From a virus: a DNA stretch of 53,357 nt. Position 1 is the stretch's first letter, and every line of letters begins with the position of its first letter. The position numbers and the translations under genes are program-made. Below, piece by piece: positions 7,560 to 18,900 of this stretch. The DNA lies in IMG/VR virus record IMGVR_UViG_3300028025_005064, positions 1 through 53,357 of that record; one strand, written 5' to 3'. The notes beneath the pieces are model-generated. The model was not told the origin of the DNA and did no database searches. It saw only the letters and a list, made by a program, of their open reading frames with translations.

Positions 7560-10500
7560 TAAACAACCTTCCTTAAAACAAGAGAATGAGATATAGACTC
7601 ACCATAAGAGAATTCTTGTGATGTAACCCAATACTCTCCATCAATTATATCAAATGCATCTAATGCACCAATCTTAATACGATCCCCAAGTTGAATTGTT
7701 GGGATTGCCATTATGCTGACATTGATAATAGGAACTGGTTCACTCATCTTTTCAATGATAAATTTAGCAATCTTGCTAGCATGCTCAAGTGATGTTATGT
7801 ATGGACTATCAATAGTTAATTCTTTTAATCCATATTTTCTTATATTCTCTTGGAGCAATTCTGTCTGTTCGCTCACCTGTTCAGTGCTTGAAACAACTGT
7901 GACTGGAATGCCAGAAATGGAGGTAAAATATTCCTTCTCACTGATTGGGTCTTTTCCTTGTGCGTAAACAATTGCACCATAGTCGTTCTCATCAGAAGCT
8001 GCGATAACTAATTTTGCACTATAACCACTATACTCAAACTTAAGAATATTGATTATATCTGGATTTTCATCATAAATACCGATAATAAAAGGTTGATTAA
8101 CACCAATTGCCGGAGATTTATCATAGTTAATCTGGAAATATCTTGCTTCTCTAACCTTTGTGTCGGCATCAAAGGCAAGAGCAGTCGTGTCAAACTGAGC
8201 TCTTTCAACCTCAAGAAATGATGTGTCAGTTTTAGATTTATATTTAATAATCTCAGTTTTAACTTCTGAACTCACAGTTTTGCTTAGTGCTAAATATCCA
8301 GTGTTAGAAAATATAGGGTCAGTTGTAGTAGATACAGGAATCAATGTATCGTCTAGTGTAATGTCAGATGTTAATTTTACAACTGCTAAAGTAGTAGGAC
8401 TAGGTGCAGTCCAAAGAGGTTGAGTACCTGAGTCAATATTTGCAACCGAACTAATTTTTACAACAACTTTATTAGTCTGCAATTGGCTAGTGTAATCACT
8501 ACCTATAATGTCTGATGAATCATTGATTGTATATTGGACATTTGCATGTTGATCAATTGATTCTTCAAAGAAACGATTATATGACTCATATCTGGCATAG
8601 CCTTCTTCATCGATATAGAAACGACCTAAATCTCCGAGAGTAATTGCATCAACTGCTTCTCTGATATGACCAATTCCTGAGTACAGGAATGGGAATGTTT
8701 GAGGAGTATCTACCTGTGATGAGATATATCTATTAAGAACCTCTGTAGCAGACAAAGTTTTTTTATAGATAGCAAATTCATCAAATATAAAATTACGGCC
8801 TGTTACGATTGGGACTTCTCCAGTTCCCGCAGTAAAAGAAGCACCTCGCCCCCCGATTGTAATATCACCGGTTTGTGTAACAATATTTCCAACAAGAGTT
8901 GTTTGCCCTTGCATTGAGCCATTTAGGTAATATTTTAATTTTTTATCATCAGTATTATATGTCGCAACAATATGATAAAAAGTATCATTAATTAGCTCAG
9001 ATGTTCCAGTTGCTGAATAAGTTCCGGAAGATGTTTTTATCTTAATACCATGTGATGAATTATCATTGAAATAAAACTCATACCCATTTGCTGGAGATGA
9101 ATTTGCCCATGTTGACAAGTACTCTCCTGAACCAGTTGTAAAATGACCGTCATAAAATTTAGCAATAAGTTCAATAGAGAAATCTTTTTCACTTATAGTA
9201 ATTGATGAATGGTTTGGAATTCTTACATAGCCATTATCAATTAATAGAATTCCACGATTATTTTCCTCAGTTGTAATGCTGTCAGCATAGGCTAACTGAA
9301 CATTGGAAGATAAAAAACCATCGTTTTGATGATGACTTAATGCGACATTACCAATGCTGTATGAACCAAGTGCTTCGTTGGAATTACGCCCCCCTAACCC
9401 ATCTCTTGCGACTACGGATCTAGCTTCAGAACTTGGCATAAGCGTATATGCTAAAGATGAATTCCCCCTGTAAAGACCGATAGAGAAGTTTGCATCGCCA
9501 GAGCCATGCCAAAATTCAACCCTTAAGCGATATGGGATACCGGCTTCTAGATTTAAAAAACTATTACCTCTAAAAGTGTAGGCTGAAAAGTCAGCAGAGG
9601 AAGTTGCATCGCTCCTAGTATCAATAATAAGTAAATCGTCTAAATAAACTCTTGCCCCGCCATTTGCAATCCTAAGCATTAAGTCTTGATTACCACTATT
9701 CAATGGCATGTAATAGCCATCAACAACTCCATTAAAGTATTTTGTAAAAGTCTCTGAGGTTAATATTGAAGTAAAAGTGTAGTTGCTATATGACAATGCG
9801 TGAACTGCTGAGCCGGGGTTCTCTGTTGTTAAAACTGTTTTGTCAGGTGTTGAAAAAGATTTGACACCTGCAATCTTTTCTTCAATAGAAAGATTCTTTT
9901 CAAGAACATCAACTTTTATATTCTTATACTCTTCTAACTTATCGCTTCTCATTCCCCAAAAGCGAGCTCTTAATCCCGGATCTAATGATGCAATAGATCC
10001 TGTCTTATCAATTGAGTTCTCACTAAATGAATAACTAGCAACTGCTCCATAATTAACACCGTCTTTTGAATAAGCGGATGTTTGTTTAAATTTACTCTTT
10101 GGGAAATTAGCTTGCATTAAAAGATTCAATACACCATTCCCTACAGTTGAGTTTTCAACAAGAAAGCCATTTGTTAAGTTTTTCTCAGAAAGAAACTTAG
10201 AAAAATCACTAGCTTTAATTGAAACAGTCATATCAGAAGTTGAAGATGTCCATTCGTCTACATAATATGTTCCCATATCTACATATTCATAAGGATCGAA
10301 TTGAACGATTGCGCTGTCAGCATGGGCTATTGGGTCAGAGTCGTAATATCCACGTTCTAAAAAACTTACCGTATTTGTGCCAGTTACGGTGTTACAAAGT
10401 ATAATTTCGCGGCTCTCGTTGTCTGGGTCAATGGTGACATAGAAAGAGCCTGACGGGCCTCCTGACGGGAATATAGCGGTATCTAGCACCGTCATTGAAG

Positions 10501-11452
10501 TTGCAGAATTAGAGATACTTTCTGTCAAATGGGTGTGAGAAAGAATGTCGTTTGTTTTCTTAATTCTCCAGCCAGTAGCAACTGTTACCTTCAAGTCTTT
10601 CTTCATATATTTGCCATAGCCAGTTGTTTGATTAAAAGCATTCCATTGCTTATCCGTATTATCTAATTTAATATTTACGCTAGGACTCTGTGTTCCACCA
10701 ATTGGGAGACTTGACTCATGTGTATCTCTTGACCTTGACACTGAGTAATCAATTACTTCATCTGTAATGTCAAGTTCATATATTGGTGCAATCTCATGGA
10801 TTCTTGCAACATCCGACCCATTTTTGGTAGAAATAACAGTAAAGATTATTTTGGCAGCATTATATGAGGCATTAGATGCGTTTGTAGACTTTAAATAAAA
10901 ATCTTTATAGTATTCATCTTCAGTAAGTGTTACTGTTTTATCAAGCAAATCAACAAAGGTAGCACTTTGAACACGGATTCTAAATTCTTTAATTTGACCT
11001 AAGCTTTCTGATGTTACAACTCTAACCTTATTTACTTTTCTTTCATCAAATGTAATTGTCAGAACTGGAGAAGAAGCAAAAACACCATTTGCTTGACTCT
11101 TAGTTTTTGACCACCAGCCAAACTCATAATCATCTTCCAGAACTGCCGGAGTTGCATGGAATCTTCCATCAGCTTTAATGACAGTTCCATCTTTTTCTTT
11201 AGCATCGCATACAGCCCAAGTGAAAGACTCTTGCTCATATCCATTCATTAATTGATTATTAGTAAAATAATAACCAACAGAACCTTTAGTGTTTACGGTG
11301 TGGACATCAGTATTGGTAATAACAACATTTGACAAGTGCCTACTGTCTAGTAAGTCAATTGTAATCTTTGGCTTTACTACCTGTGAATATCCAGAGATGG
11401 CTGAGCTGAAAAAGGTAGACAATGTTTTACCATATATGTCATTCTTTATCAT
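7559..11452 (-). CDS. Large tail hub/minor tail protein with PA14-like and LamG-like domains
   Basis: A 1297-aa protein following the two distal-tail-like genes, where the hub or tail-tip protein is expected. Residues about 490-670 look PA14-like: an RARFWGMRSDKL opening and repeated beta strands with a bound-ligand type loop (RVYLDDLLIIDTRSD). Residues about 745-910 look like a LamG/concanavalin-type lectin (SIELIAKFYDGHF, FYHIVATYNTDDKKLKYYLN, FDEFAIYKKTLS). Both folds commonly bind carbohydrate, so it may contact host glycans. The flanking parts are hub-like beta domains with Ser/Thr-rich loops. Domain names come from pattern recognition and are less certain than the tail role. Confidence 0.8.
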   Translation of the reverse strand: MIKNDIYGKTLSTFFSSAISGYSQVVKPKITIDLLDSRHLSNVVITNTDVHTVNTKGSVGYYFTNNQLMNGYEQESFTWAVCDAKEKDGTVIKADGRFHATPAVLEDDYEFGWWSKTKSQANGVFASSPVLTITFDERKVNKVRVVTSESLGQIKEFRIRVQSATFVDLLDKTVTLTEDEYYKDFYLKSTNASNASYNAAKIIFTVISTKNGSDVARIHEIAPIYELDITDEVIDYSVSRSRDTHESSLPIGGTQSPSVNIKLDNTDKQWNAFNQTTGYGKYMKKDLKVTVATGWRIKKTNDILSHTHLTESISNSATSMTVLDTAIFPSGGPSGSFYVTIDPDNESREIILCNTVTGTNTVSFLERGYYDSDPIAHADSAIVQFDPYEYVDMGTYYVDEWTSSTSDMTVSIKASDFSKFLSEKNLTNGFLVENSTVGNGVLNLLMQANFPKSKFKQTSAYSKDGVNYGAVASYSFSENSIDKTGSIASLDPGLRARFWGMRSDKLEEYKNIKVDVLEKNLSIEEKIAGVKSFSTPDKTVLTTENPGSAVHALSYSNYTFTSILTSETFTKYFNGVVDGYYMPLNSGNQDLMLRIANGGARVYLDDLLIIDTRSDATSSADFSAYTFRGNSFLNLEAGIPYRLRVEFWHGSGDANFSIGLYRGNSSLAYTLMPSSEARSVVARDGLGGRNSNEALGSYSIGNVALSHHQNDGFLSSNVQLAYADSITTEENNRGILLIDNGYVRIPNHSSITISEKDFSIELIAKFYDGHFTTGSGEYLSTWANSSPANGYEFYFNDNSSHGIKIKTSSGTYSATGTSELINDTFYHIVATYNTDDKKLKYYLNGSMQGQTTLVGNIVTQTGDITIGGRGASFTAGTGEVPIVTGRNFIFDEFAIYKKTLSATEVLNRYISSQVDTPQTFPFLYSGIGHIREAVDAITLGDLGRFYIDEEGYARYESYNRFFEESIDQHANVQYTINDSSDIIGSDYTSQLQTNKVVVKISSVANIDSGTQPLWTAPSPTTLAVVKLTSDITLDDTLIPVSTTTDPIFSNTGYLALSKTVSSEVKTEIIKYKSKTDTSFLEVERAQFDTTALAFDADTKVREARYFQINYDKSPAIGVNQPFIIGIYDENPDIINILKFEYSGYSAKLVIAASDENDYGAIVYAQGKDPISEKEYFTSISGIPVTVVSSTEQVSEQTELLQENIRKYGLKELTIDSPYITSLEHASKIAKFIIEKMSEPVPIINVSIMAIPTIQLGDRIKIGALDAFDIIDGEYWVTSQEFSYGESISHSLVLRKVV

Positions 11453-12447
11453 TATGCCTCTTCCAATGTCAAACTACAGTCAAAATAGTATACACCATCA
11501 GATAAATCTCTTCTTAACAGAGTTTCTGAATATGACCTCACAAATACATTATAAGTTGTCTCTGTGTAAGGAGTTAAGCCGTTTTGATCTTGATTAATGA
11601 CTTTAAGGACATGTACATCGGGGTCTTCTGAGACTGAAGAAATAAAGTCCCTTCCGTGTCTAGTATCAACTGTCTTCTCCATAAAGTTTGGCAAAAATCT
11701 CCATGACAATGAGAAAGTCTTTCTTCCCGACTCCGATGCTCTTTTATAATATCTATTTTTTCTATTATTCCAATTTCTATTTTCAATAAAAGATGGTGCT
11801 ATAGAAATATCAAATTCTCTATTATGATTTGTTAATGGCTTACCATCAAGAATTAAAAATGTTCTTATAGAAGAATAATCTATAAATGAAGGACTAAATC
11901 TCACTGGTGGATTAATATTGGCTTTAGAAACTAAACGAATTAAAGCTAAACCAAAAACAATTTCACCAGCAAGAAATGATGTAGATGTTGTAACACCGAC
12001 CACTGAACTACCATTAACAGTTTTAATGGCATTAATTTGCGCCGTTGTTGTTACTGCAATGTCAGCATGAGCCTTGGTGATTCTTGTCCCCGTCATCACA
12101 AGTAAAGAAACAATAGATACTGCAGAGGATGCCTTAGCAACCTTCATTGCAGATGTTGTAACGGATGTTTCCGAATCTAAATGAATTAAACTCTTTAATA
12201 CCTCTTGAGGAACAGCGTCAACAGTTGTTGTTATATCAATTGATGAACTTGCAAATGAAATTTTTGAACTAGAGAATGCGGATGATGATTGAATTTCTGA
12301 AGAAGATATCCCTGTTGCAATAGTAATTGCAGATGCTGTTACTGATGTTGAAAGATTATTAATAAAAGCGCTAGCAATAATTCCACCAATATAGAAGTCA
12401 ATATCTTTGGCTTGTGGTCCTATATTAAACTTTTCATCACCAGCCAT
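11452..12447 (-). CDS. Distal tail-like protein, long form with Ser/Thr-rich N-terminus
   Basis: A 331-aa protein. Its C-terminal about 135 residues (FSLSWRFLPNF, DTRHGRDFISS, RSYSETLLRRDLSDG, YYFDCSLTLEEA) are clearly paralogous to the next gene upstream. The N-terminal about 180 residues are a Ser/Thr/Ala-rich, low-complexity segment without recognised fold. Its position between the tape measure and the hub genes fits a distal tail or baseplate ring protein. It overlaps its neighbours by one base at each end. The extra N-terminal domain may be a surface-exposed extension. Confidence 0.75.
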   Translation of the reverse strand: MAGDEKFNIGPQAKDIDFYIGGIIASAFINNLSTSVTASAITIATGISSSEIQSSSAFSSSKISFASSSIDITTTVDAVPQEVLKSLIHLDSETSVTTSAMKVAKASSAVSIVSLLVMTGTRITKAHADIAVTTTAQINAIKTVNGSSVVGVTTSTSFLAGEIVFGLALIRLVSKANINPPVRFSPSFIDYSSIRTFLILDGKPLTNHNREFDISIAPSFIENRNWNNRKNRYYKRASESGRKTFSLSWRFLPNFMEKTVDTRHGRDFISSVSEDPDVHVLKVINQDQNGLTPYTETTYNVFVRSYSETLLRRDLSDGVYYFDCSLTLEEA

Positions 12448-12905
12448 TACTGCTCCTCCAATCCAAGGCTTACATCATAATAAGCACAATTAGTTTCTAA
12501 GTCTCTTCTTAGCAATCTTTCACTATATGAATTAATATAACATGTATATGCTCTATATTCATCATTTGGATCTAGTTTAATTAATAGATAAACAAGCCCT
12601 CTTGTCTGAGCTAGAGTATTTATATAATCACGACCTTTTCTGCCATCAGCGGTTTTATCTTGGAGAGTAGGGAGATATTTAAATGACAAAGAAAATGTTC
12701 TTTTATTCTTTTGTACATATCTTTTAATACGCCCTCTTGCCAATTCAACATCAGAGCCAGATTGATTTATTTCTGATGAAAATGTTCTGCCATGTTCTGT
12801 AATCTCACACCCCTGTTTTTGTAGCGCTGTAAGAGATTCAAACGGAGTTGCGCTAATTAAAACAAGATGGGTAAGCCCTGTTTGTTGGTTCTGAACAGCA
12901 ACCAT
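12447..12905 (-). CDS. Distal tail-like protein, short form
   Basis: A 152-aa protein directly downstream of the tape measure, where siphophages place the distal tail (Dit) protein. It has RTFSLSFKYLPTLQDKT, GRKGRDYINTL and NSYSERLLRRDLE, each with a counterpart in the next gene, showing a tandem duplication. It lacks the Ser/Thr-rich N-terminal extension of that paralogue. Dit identity is inferred from position and size; the sequence itself shows a beta-rich structural protein. Confidence 0.7.
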   Translation of the reverse strand: MVAVQNQQTGLTHLVLISATPFESLTALQKQGCEITEHGRTFSSEINQSGSDVELARGRIKRYVQKNKRTFSLSFKYLPTLQDKTADGRKGRDYINTLAQTRGLVYLLIKLDPNDEYRAYTCYINSYSERLLRRDLETNCAYYDVSLGLEEQ

Positions 12906-15900
12906 TAAAGACCTCTGTTCAAGCCGCTGTATGTAGAGATTGTTCTACTTTGCAATCCGGCATTCTTTTGATTTTGTGGTCCAACATTAATATTGTAATC
13001 TTTCATCATAGATTCAAACCATTGTTTTTCACCAATGAAGTTATCAACATAAATATGAACGGTTGATGAGGATGTTGTCTGAGGTTGTACAGGTCCGCTA
13101 TATGATGGAGTTTTAGGAGTGTTAAACCTCATGTCATTCATTGCCTGAAGAGCAGTAAGGCCAATATTTTTAACTGCGTTAGAATTAATTACATATTCTC
13201 CACCGTGAAGCATCGCAGGGAATCCTGCTGAACCAAATCCGGGGACTGCTCCACCATTTGCAAATCCGGGCATTAGACCGCCATTGCCCATGATTGAAGG
13301 GTTTAGATCTTTTACTTTACTCAAAATTCCAGTAAAAATATTACGCTTATAGAATAATCTTGCAATTTCATTCGGAGATAAATCTTCCCAATGGGCAGGG
13401 AGAGTATCAAATAATGAGTAATTCTTAATTCCAGAAACATTTTGACTTGCTGATTGAAAGTGAGCACCAGATGTTACATTGAGAGCTTTTGATAATCTTC
13501 TAAGGTAAGTTGCCCATTCTGCGCTGTCCGTTCCGTGAACACCACCAGGAATAACAGCACTTGGCGTTCCTTCTGGTCTAGATTCGTAATCAGCACGAGG
13601 GTATACTTTTCTGTCAATAAGCATTGCGACTTCATCACCCGCTCTGTCTCCTGCTGGTAAAATATCAAAGGAGCCAGTTGGAATTGTTAGACCTTTACCA
13701 GATTTAGGAGTTAGCCATGCATCAACTGCATACAGGTTTGAAAGGGAGCCGGGGTTTGCTTTCAATGTTTCCATCAAGTTGGCTACAATAACATAGCCTT
13801 CATTAAGACTTTCTCTTTGACCATGGCCAGCAACTAAATGATTTATAGCAAAGTGAATAGTATCTCGATAATAATCCATACCTTTTCCAATAATTTTATC
13901 GCCAATAACTTGATCTCCCCTATCTCTTGCCATCTGAAGGAATTGTTCTTTTACAGTTTTTTCTTCCAAAGCATATGGAATAGGATCTAAATCTCTCGCG
14001 GCAAAATTGTCCATGTGCATTTTGACATTCTTATTAACATCTCGAATATCAGGGAAGAATGTTTGGAAATTTGAAGTTGGACCTAATATTAAATTTCCAA
14101 ATTTATCTAGTTGTGGTTTGTGCGCAGTCTCATGAACTAAATATAAATCTTTAGGGTTGAATTGTCCAATCCCAGTACTCTTTAAGTCCTTCATAATGGA
14201 TGGGAACTTCTCGGTCACGTAAGACATATATTCACTAGGTGTTGATTGTTTTGGTTTTAGTCTTTTACCTAAACCAGCTAATCTATTAAATTCAAGACCA
14301 GCTTTCATATCGCCCTTAGTCATTGCATAAAGTAAAGCATCAACTTGAGTTGCAGCACCTTTTTCTTGAATGTTTGCAAAGATTGCATGGAAATAGTCAT
14401 TAGCAAGCTGCACAGCTTTTGGAGATTCAGGAGACATACCTGTAATTGCATAGGGGTTTCTAGGCACTGCTTTAACAAGAGGATATTTAGCTTTAAATTC
14501 CTTATCAACTCCAAATGCAACTTTTTCGCCAGCAACATTGTATATCTCTGCCATCTTGGTGTGAAGGAAGTCTGAGTAACTATCTTTTTTTGTTATTTGA
14601 CTATAAATAACTTTTTTAGGAGCTATTGGTGGTCTAAAGATTTCCAAAGCTGCACTTGGATTGGGGGTTCCAATATTTTTAATAGCAGGAGAAACTGATG
14701 GCTTTAATCCAGTTGGCAACTGGAAAGAATTTGTTGATGGATTAAAGACCATATCAAGAATATCGTCAGCTTTACCAGCCAACGGCTTTGATACAACTGG
14801 GCCTGCTTTTGGCAATGCTTTAAGACCACTACCCATATATCCATAGTTAGAGGCGAAAATAGTTGTTGGTCCAATTAGACTTAGCGCAGATGAAGCACCG
14901 CTTAATATTCTGGACTTAGTGCTTCTATTTTTATCCATTGCTCCTTCTAGGGAGAAATAGGCACCAGATATTGGAGCTCCCATTTCAACCATTGCCTTGG
15001 CATACCCAGCTCCTGCTCTTGTAAATGGAGCATTTAATCCGGATATTCCAGGAACAACTCTTTCAATATTGGGGTTAGTAGATCTATTGATAAGAGTCGC
15101 AGAGCCAGTCATTCCAGATCCGGTTTGTGAGCCATACATGTTGCTATAAAACTGATCTCTGGCAAAGTTTTTAGCAGCAACAAAAGGCTTTGCAACAGCA
15201 GATTTTATTTTACCAAAAATACTCTTCTTCTCTTCTTCTGCTTTTTCTTTAGCCATTAAACCAATGCGTTGCATTTCAAATGCAGATAAATAATCAGCTT
15301 TTCTAAAATCAGCAGCAGAAGCGACTTTTGGTTTTACCTTTCCTCCCTTGCCATAGGAATCAATCATTCCACCATTTTCAAAAGGCTTTGGTTGATATGT
15401 TCCTTGGTTGATATTCTGAAGCATTCCCCAACCGTATTTCTTAACGGCTGAATTTCTTACAACATATTCACCACCATGAAGGATTGCGGGAATTCCCTGC
15501 TGAACTGGGCCAGTGGTTGCTCCACCGTCACCATAAGGAATAGGACCACCCATCTCACGAAGCTTGTATCCGTTATACCCTTCTGATCTAGAGCCTTGTG
15601 TATATAAATTTCTAATAATTGCTAACGATGTTTTATTAGCAATATTTGAAAGTGTTGGGTATTTCTTAACAAAGTCTGCAAATACCACTAGCGCATTTTC
15701 ATTTGTTTTATTATTCTTAAGCATGGTAAATGCAGTTGCAAGGTTGTTAACAATAAACTGTCCATTTGCACCACGGTAATTACCCATCATTACCTGAGCC
15801 ATTCCTCTAGGAGTTACAATTCCACCTTTACCAACTTGCACAAGACCTGTTTCTGTTCCAGTGCCTCCACCAGTGCCTCCACCAGTGCCTCCACCAGTGC

Positions 15901-18900
15901 CTCCACCAGTGCCTCCACCAGTGCCTCCACCAGAGGATTCTCCTTCATTCTTTGCAACAAGGTCTTTATAGTCTCTATAAATCTTGAATAGTTCTGCAAA
16001 CTTAGTTGAAGACTCTCCAACGGCTGTGTTTAAAGTATCGGTAAGACCGATGTACTTTTGCTTCATCCCTTCAATTGAGGCATCAATGGTTGTTTGCCAC
16101 ACACCAGTCTCACCAAAAGGGTTATTCTTAGCAATAGTGTCAGCTATTGATGCAAGACTCGTAGTCAATGGACCTTGAGCGTCTACTCCAAGTGCTCCAA
16201 GTGCACCTGTAAATGTTCCAGCAAAACTACCGCCAGCAGATGTTCCATATTCATTTGCAGCAGTCTTTAATTTTTCTAGTTGTTCATTAAATTTATCAGC
16301 AGTTGTTGGAGGGAATTCAGTAATCTTCTTTGCCGCGTCTGTAAAGTTCTTGATCATGTCATCAAAATACTTAGTTGCAATTTCTTTTGCATTCTTGATT
16401 GAATCAACCAAATCTGCTTTTCTTTGGTCTGCTAATTCTTGATTTCTTGAAACTTCAAGATCTGCTATTTCTTTCTGAGAATCTACTTCAGACTTTCTTC
16501 CTTCAAGTGAAATTTGTCTTGCATCGTCAATACGACCTTCATAAATTGCAAGTTGATAGTTGCGCTGAGAGTTGAGTTGGTTGAGAGCTCTCTTCTCTTC
16601 CATCTCTCTTTTCTTATTTTCATATTCTTTTGTCTTAGTAAGTCTTTCTTCAGCCTTGGCAACCGTTTCAATTTTTGTAATTTGATCGTCATAAAGTTTA
16701 AGAGATGCTTCTTTTTGTGTTTTAAGACCTTCAGTAAGAGCAGTTACTGTGTCTGACATTATTGTTTTAATGCGGTCTTGGATATCGTTCTGTAATTCTT
16801 CCTTTAAAGATTTTGAGTAACCTGCTAACTTCTTTGCAAGCGCTTTACCACCCTTATCTGCACCTTCCTCAATACCAGTGCCAATATCATTAGCAATCTT
16901 TTCTTGCATTGATTTTGTATTAGGAACAGGAACTACTGGAGTAACCTTAACAGTCGCCTTGACAGACTTCATGCTTCGTGCTTTGTCAATATATTCCGCA
17001 GTTGCATCTAATGCCTGCGCAGCCTTTTTAAATACTCCTCCAACAAATGGGAGTTTGCCCATAGCTCCAATAACTTTGGAAATCATTTTTAATATTCCGG
17101 AGAACAGACCACCAAATGGTCCCATTAATCCAACAACAGTTTTTCCAATTCCATCAGCAATTTGACTGAAGCCTTTAGCAAAATTTCCTTTAAATAGATT
17201 AATAATTCCAGAAACAAAAGATATTACACCACGGATAACTGCAAGCAATGGCTTAAGAGCTTGCCCAACTCCACCACCTATTACACTCTTAAATAGCCAT
17301 CCAATAAGTTTAGCAATAAACTTAATAACATCTGCAAGAATATTGAATGCGGTAGCAATGACTTTAACAACCACACTACTACTGCTAGCGCCTCCTGTTA
17401 ATTCTCCGAAGAAATCAAGAATTGGTTGAATTGCACCTTTAACACCGTCAACAATAAGCCCCCATGCTTCTTGGAATGCTTTAATGCCAGGTGCAATTGC
17501 TTGTTTAAATTCTTTCCAGTTTTTTACAAGAATAATTATGATTGCAATAACAGCTGCAATTGCTGCACCTACTCCAGTGAACATTAAGAATCCACTGCCC
17601 ATGCTTGCGATGGCAGGGATTATTCCCATAATTGTTGAGCCAAGGCTTGCAAACATTGGACCAATTCTTGCAATGAGAGCCATTGGGTTCTTAAGAGCAG
17701 TCATTAAACCTGGCCCAACTTTTGCCAATGCTGAACCCATATCCTTAATGCCAGTAACTGGATTCTTTACAAAACTTGCAACACCTTCTACTGCCCTAAA
17801 GGTAGTCTTACCACCAAGAAATTTTGATCCAACTGCTTTTGTTGAGTCATAGGCTTTAGGAACAAAGTCTTTAACTTTGTCAGCAGCTACACCAACATTT
17901 AACTTAGTTGTCGCTAGTCTGCCCTTAAATCCACCACCCATAATTGTGTTAACGGTATCTTCATCAATTTTTTTACCTTTGAAGAATCTTTCCTTTATGA
18001 GTGTTCCTGTGCCAACACCACCAAGCTTTGTTGTTATACCCTTTGCTTCAAGTTCAAGTTTACGCATTGTTGCAACATGCTTACGCATTGCATTTTCTTC
18101 AGCAAGCAAAGCAAGAACTTGCTTATCTCTATTGAGAACCATTGCATAGAATTTTTCTAATGCAATTTTATTTGAATCAGTTAAATCTGCTCTAAGCAGT
18201 GCAATCCTGTCTGCATTAAATTTTTTAAGGCGAGCAAGTCCTCTTGCATTTTCCAATGATTCAACTCTTGCTGAGACAGCAGCAGCCTCTAAAGCTGCTT
18301 GTGCTTGTATTTTTCTCCAGTTAAGAATTCTTCCACCGACTTTTGTGCCATCGGCTGCAGTTGAACCTGCAGGATAACGATACATACCACCTGGACTAAT
18401 GCTTGGCATTGATGTTGGCATTGAAATAAATCTTCCACCGGCTCCAGAACCAGCAGCACCCCTGCCTCCAACGACTGTTGGTCCCAGACCAGCTCTTGGG
18501 ATTGGTCTACCACCAAGAAGTCTTTCAATTGTTCTACTGTATTTATCAGCATAAGCCGCTGCTGCTTTTTTAGCGACATCTGCCTCATGAGCAATTCTGT
18601 CTGCATCTGGTAAACTTAATTCAGCAGCAGTAAGTTTTCTTGGGACTGGCATGATAGGCATGTCAGGCATTCCTCCAGAAGTTTTAGCAGAAAACATTCC
18701 TTTAAACCCTGTTGCTGGAGAACTACCATCTCCTGTACGACTGAACATTCCAGAAGACATAAGATCTGCTGTCATAGCAGCCTCTCTTGAAGAATTTAAT
18801 TCAAGGACTGATTTTGATAATGCGATATTTGCAGTTGTTTGTTTCTGAAGAACGCCAGTTACTAAACCAATCTTCTCAGCAAACTTAGCTATTGGGCCGC

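Noticed and set aside
15861-15932. Possible CRISPR-like or regulatory repeat array
   Set aside because: The 12-bp unit is in frame with the tape measure, has no spacers and codes for a GGGT linker.
17484-17852. Plus-strand 122-aa open frame inside the tape measure gene
   Set aside because: Antisense shadow of a strongly supported tape measure frame; no ribosome site or domain, and composition follows the complementary coding strand.
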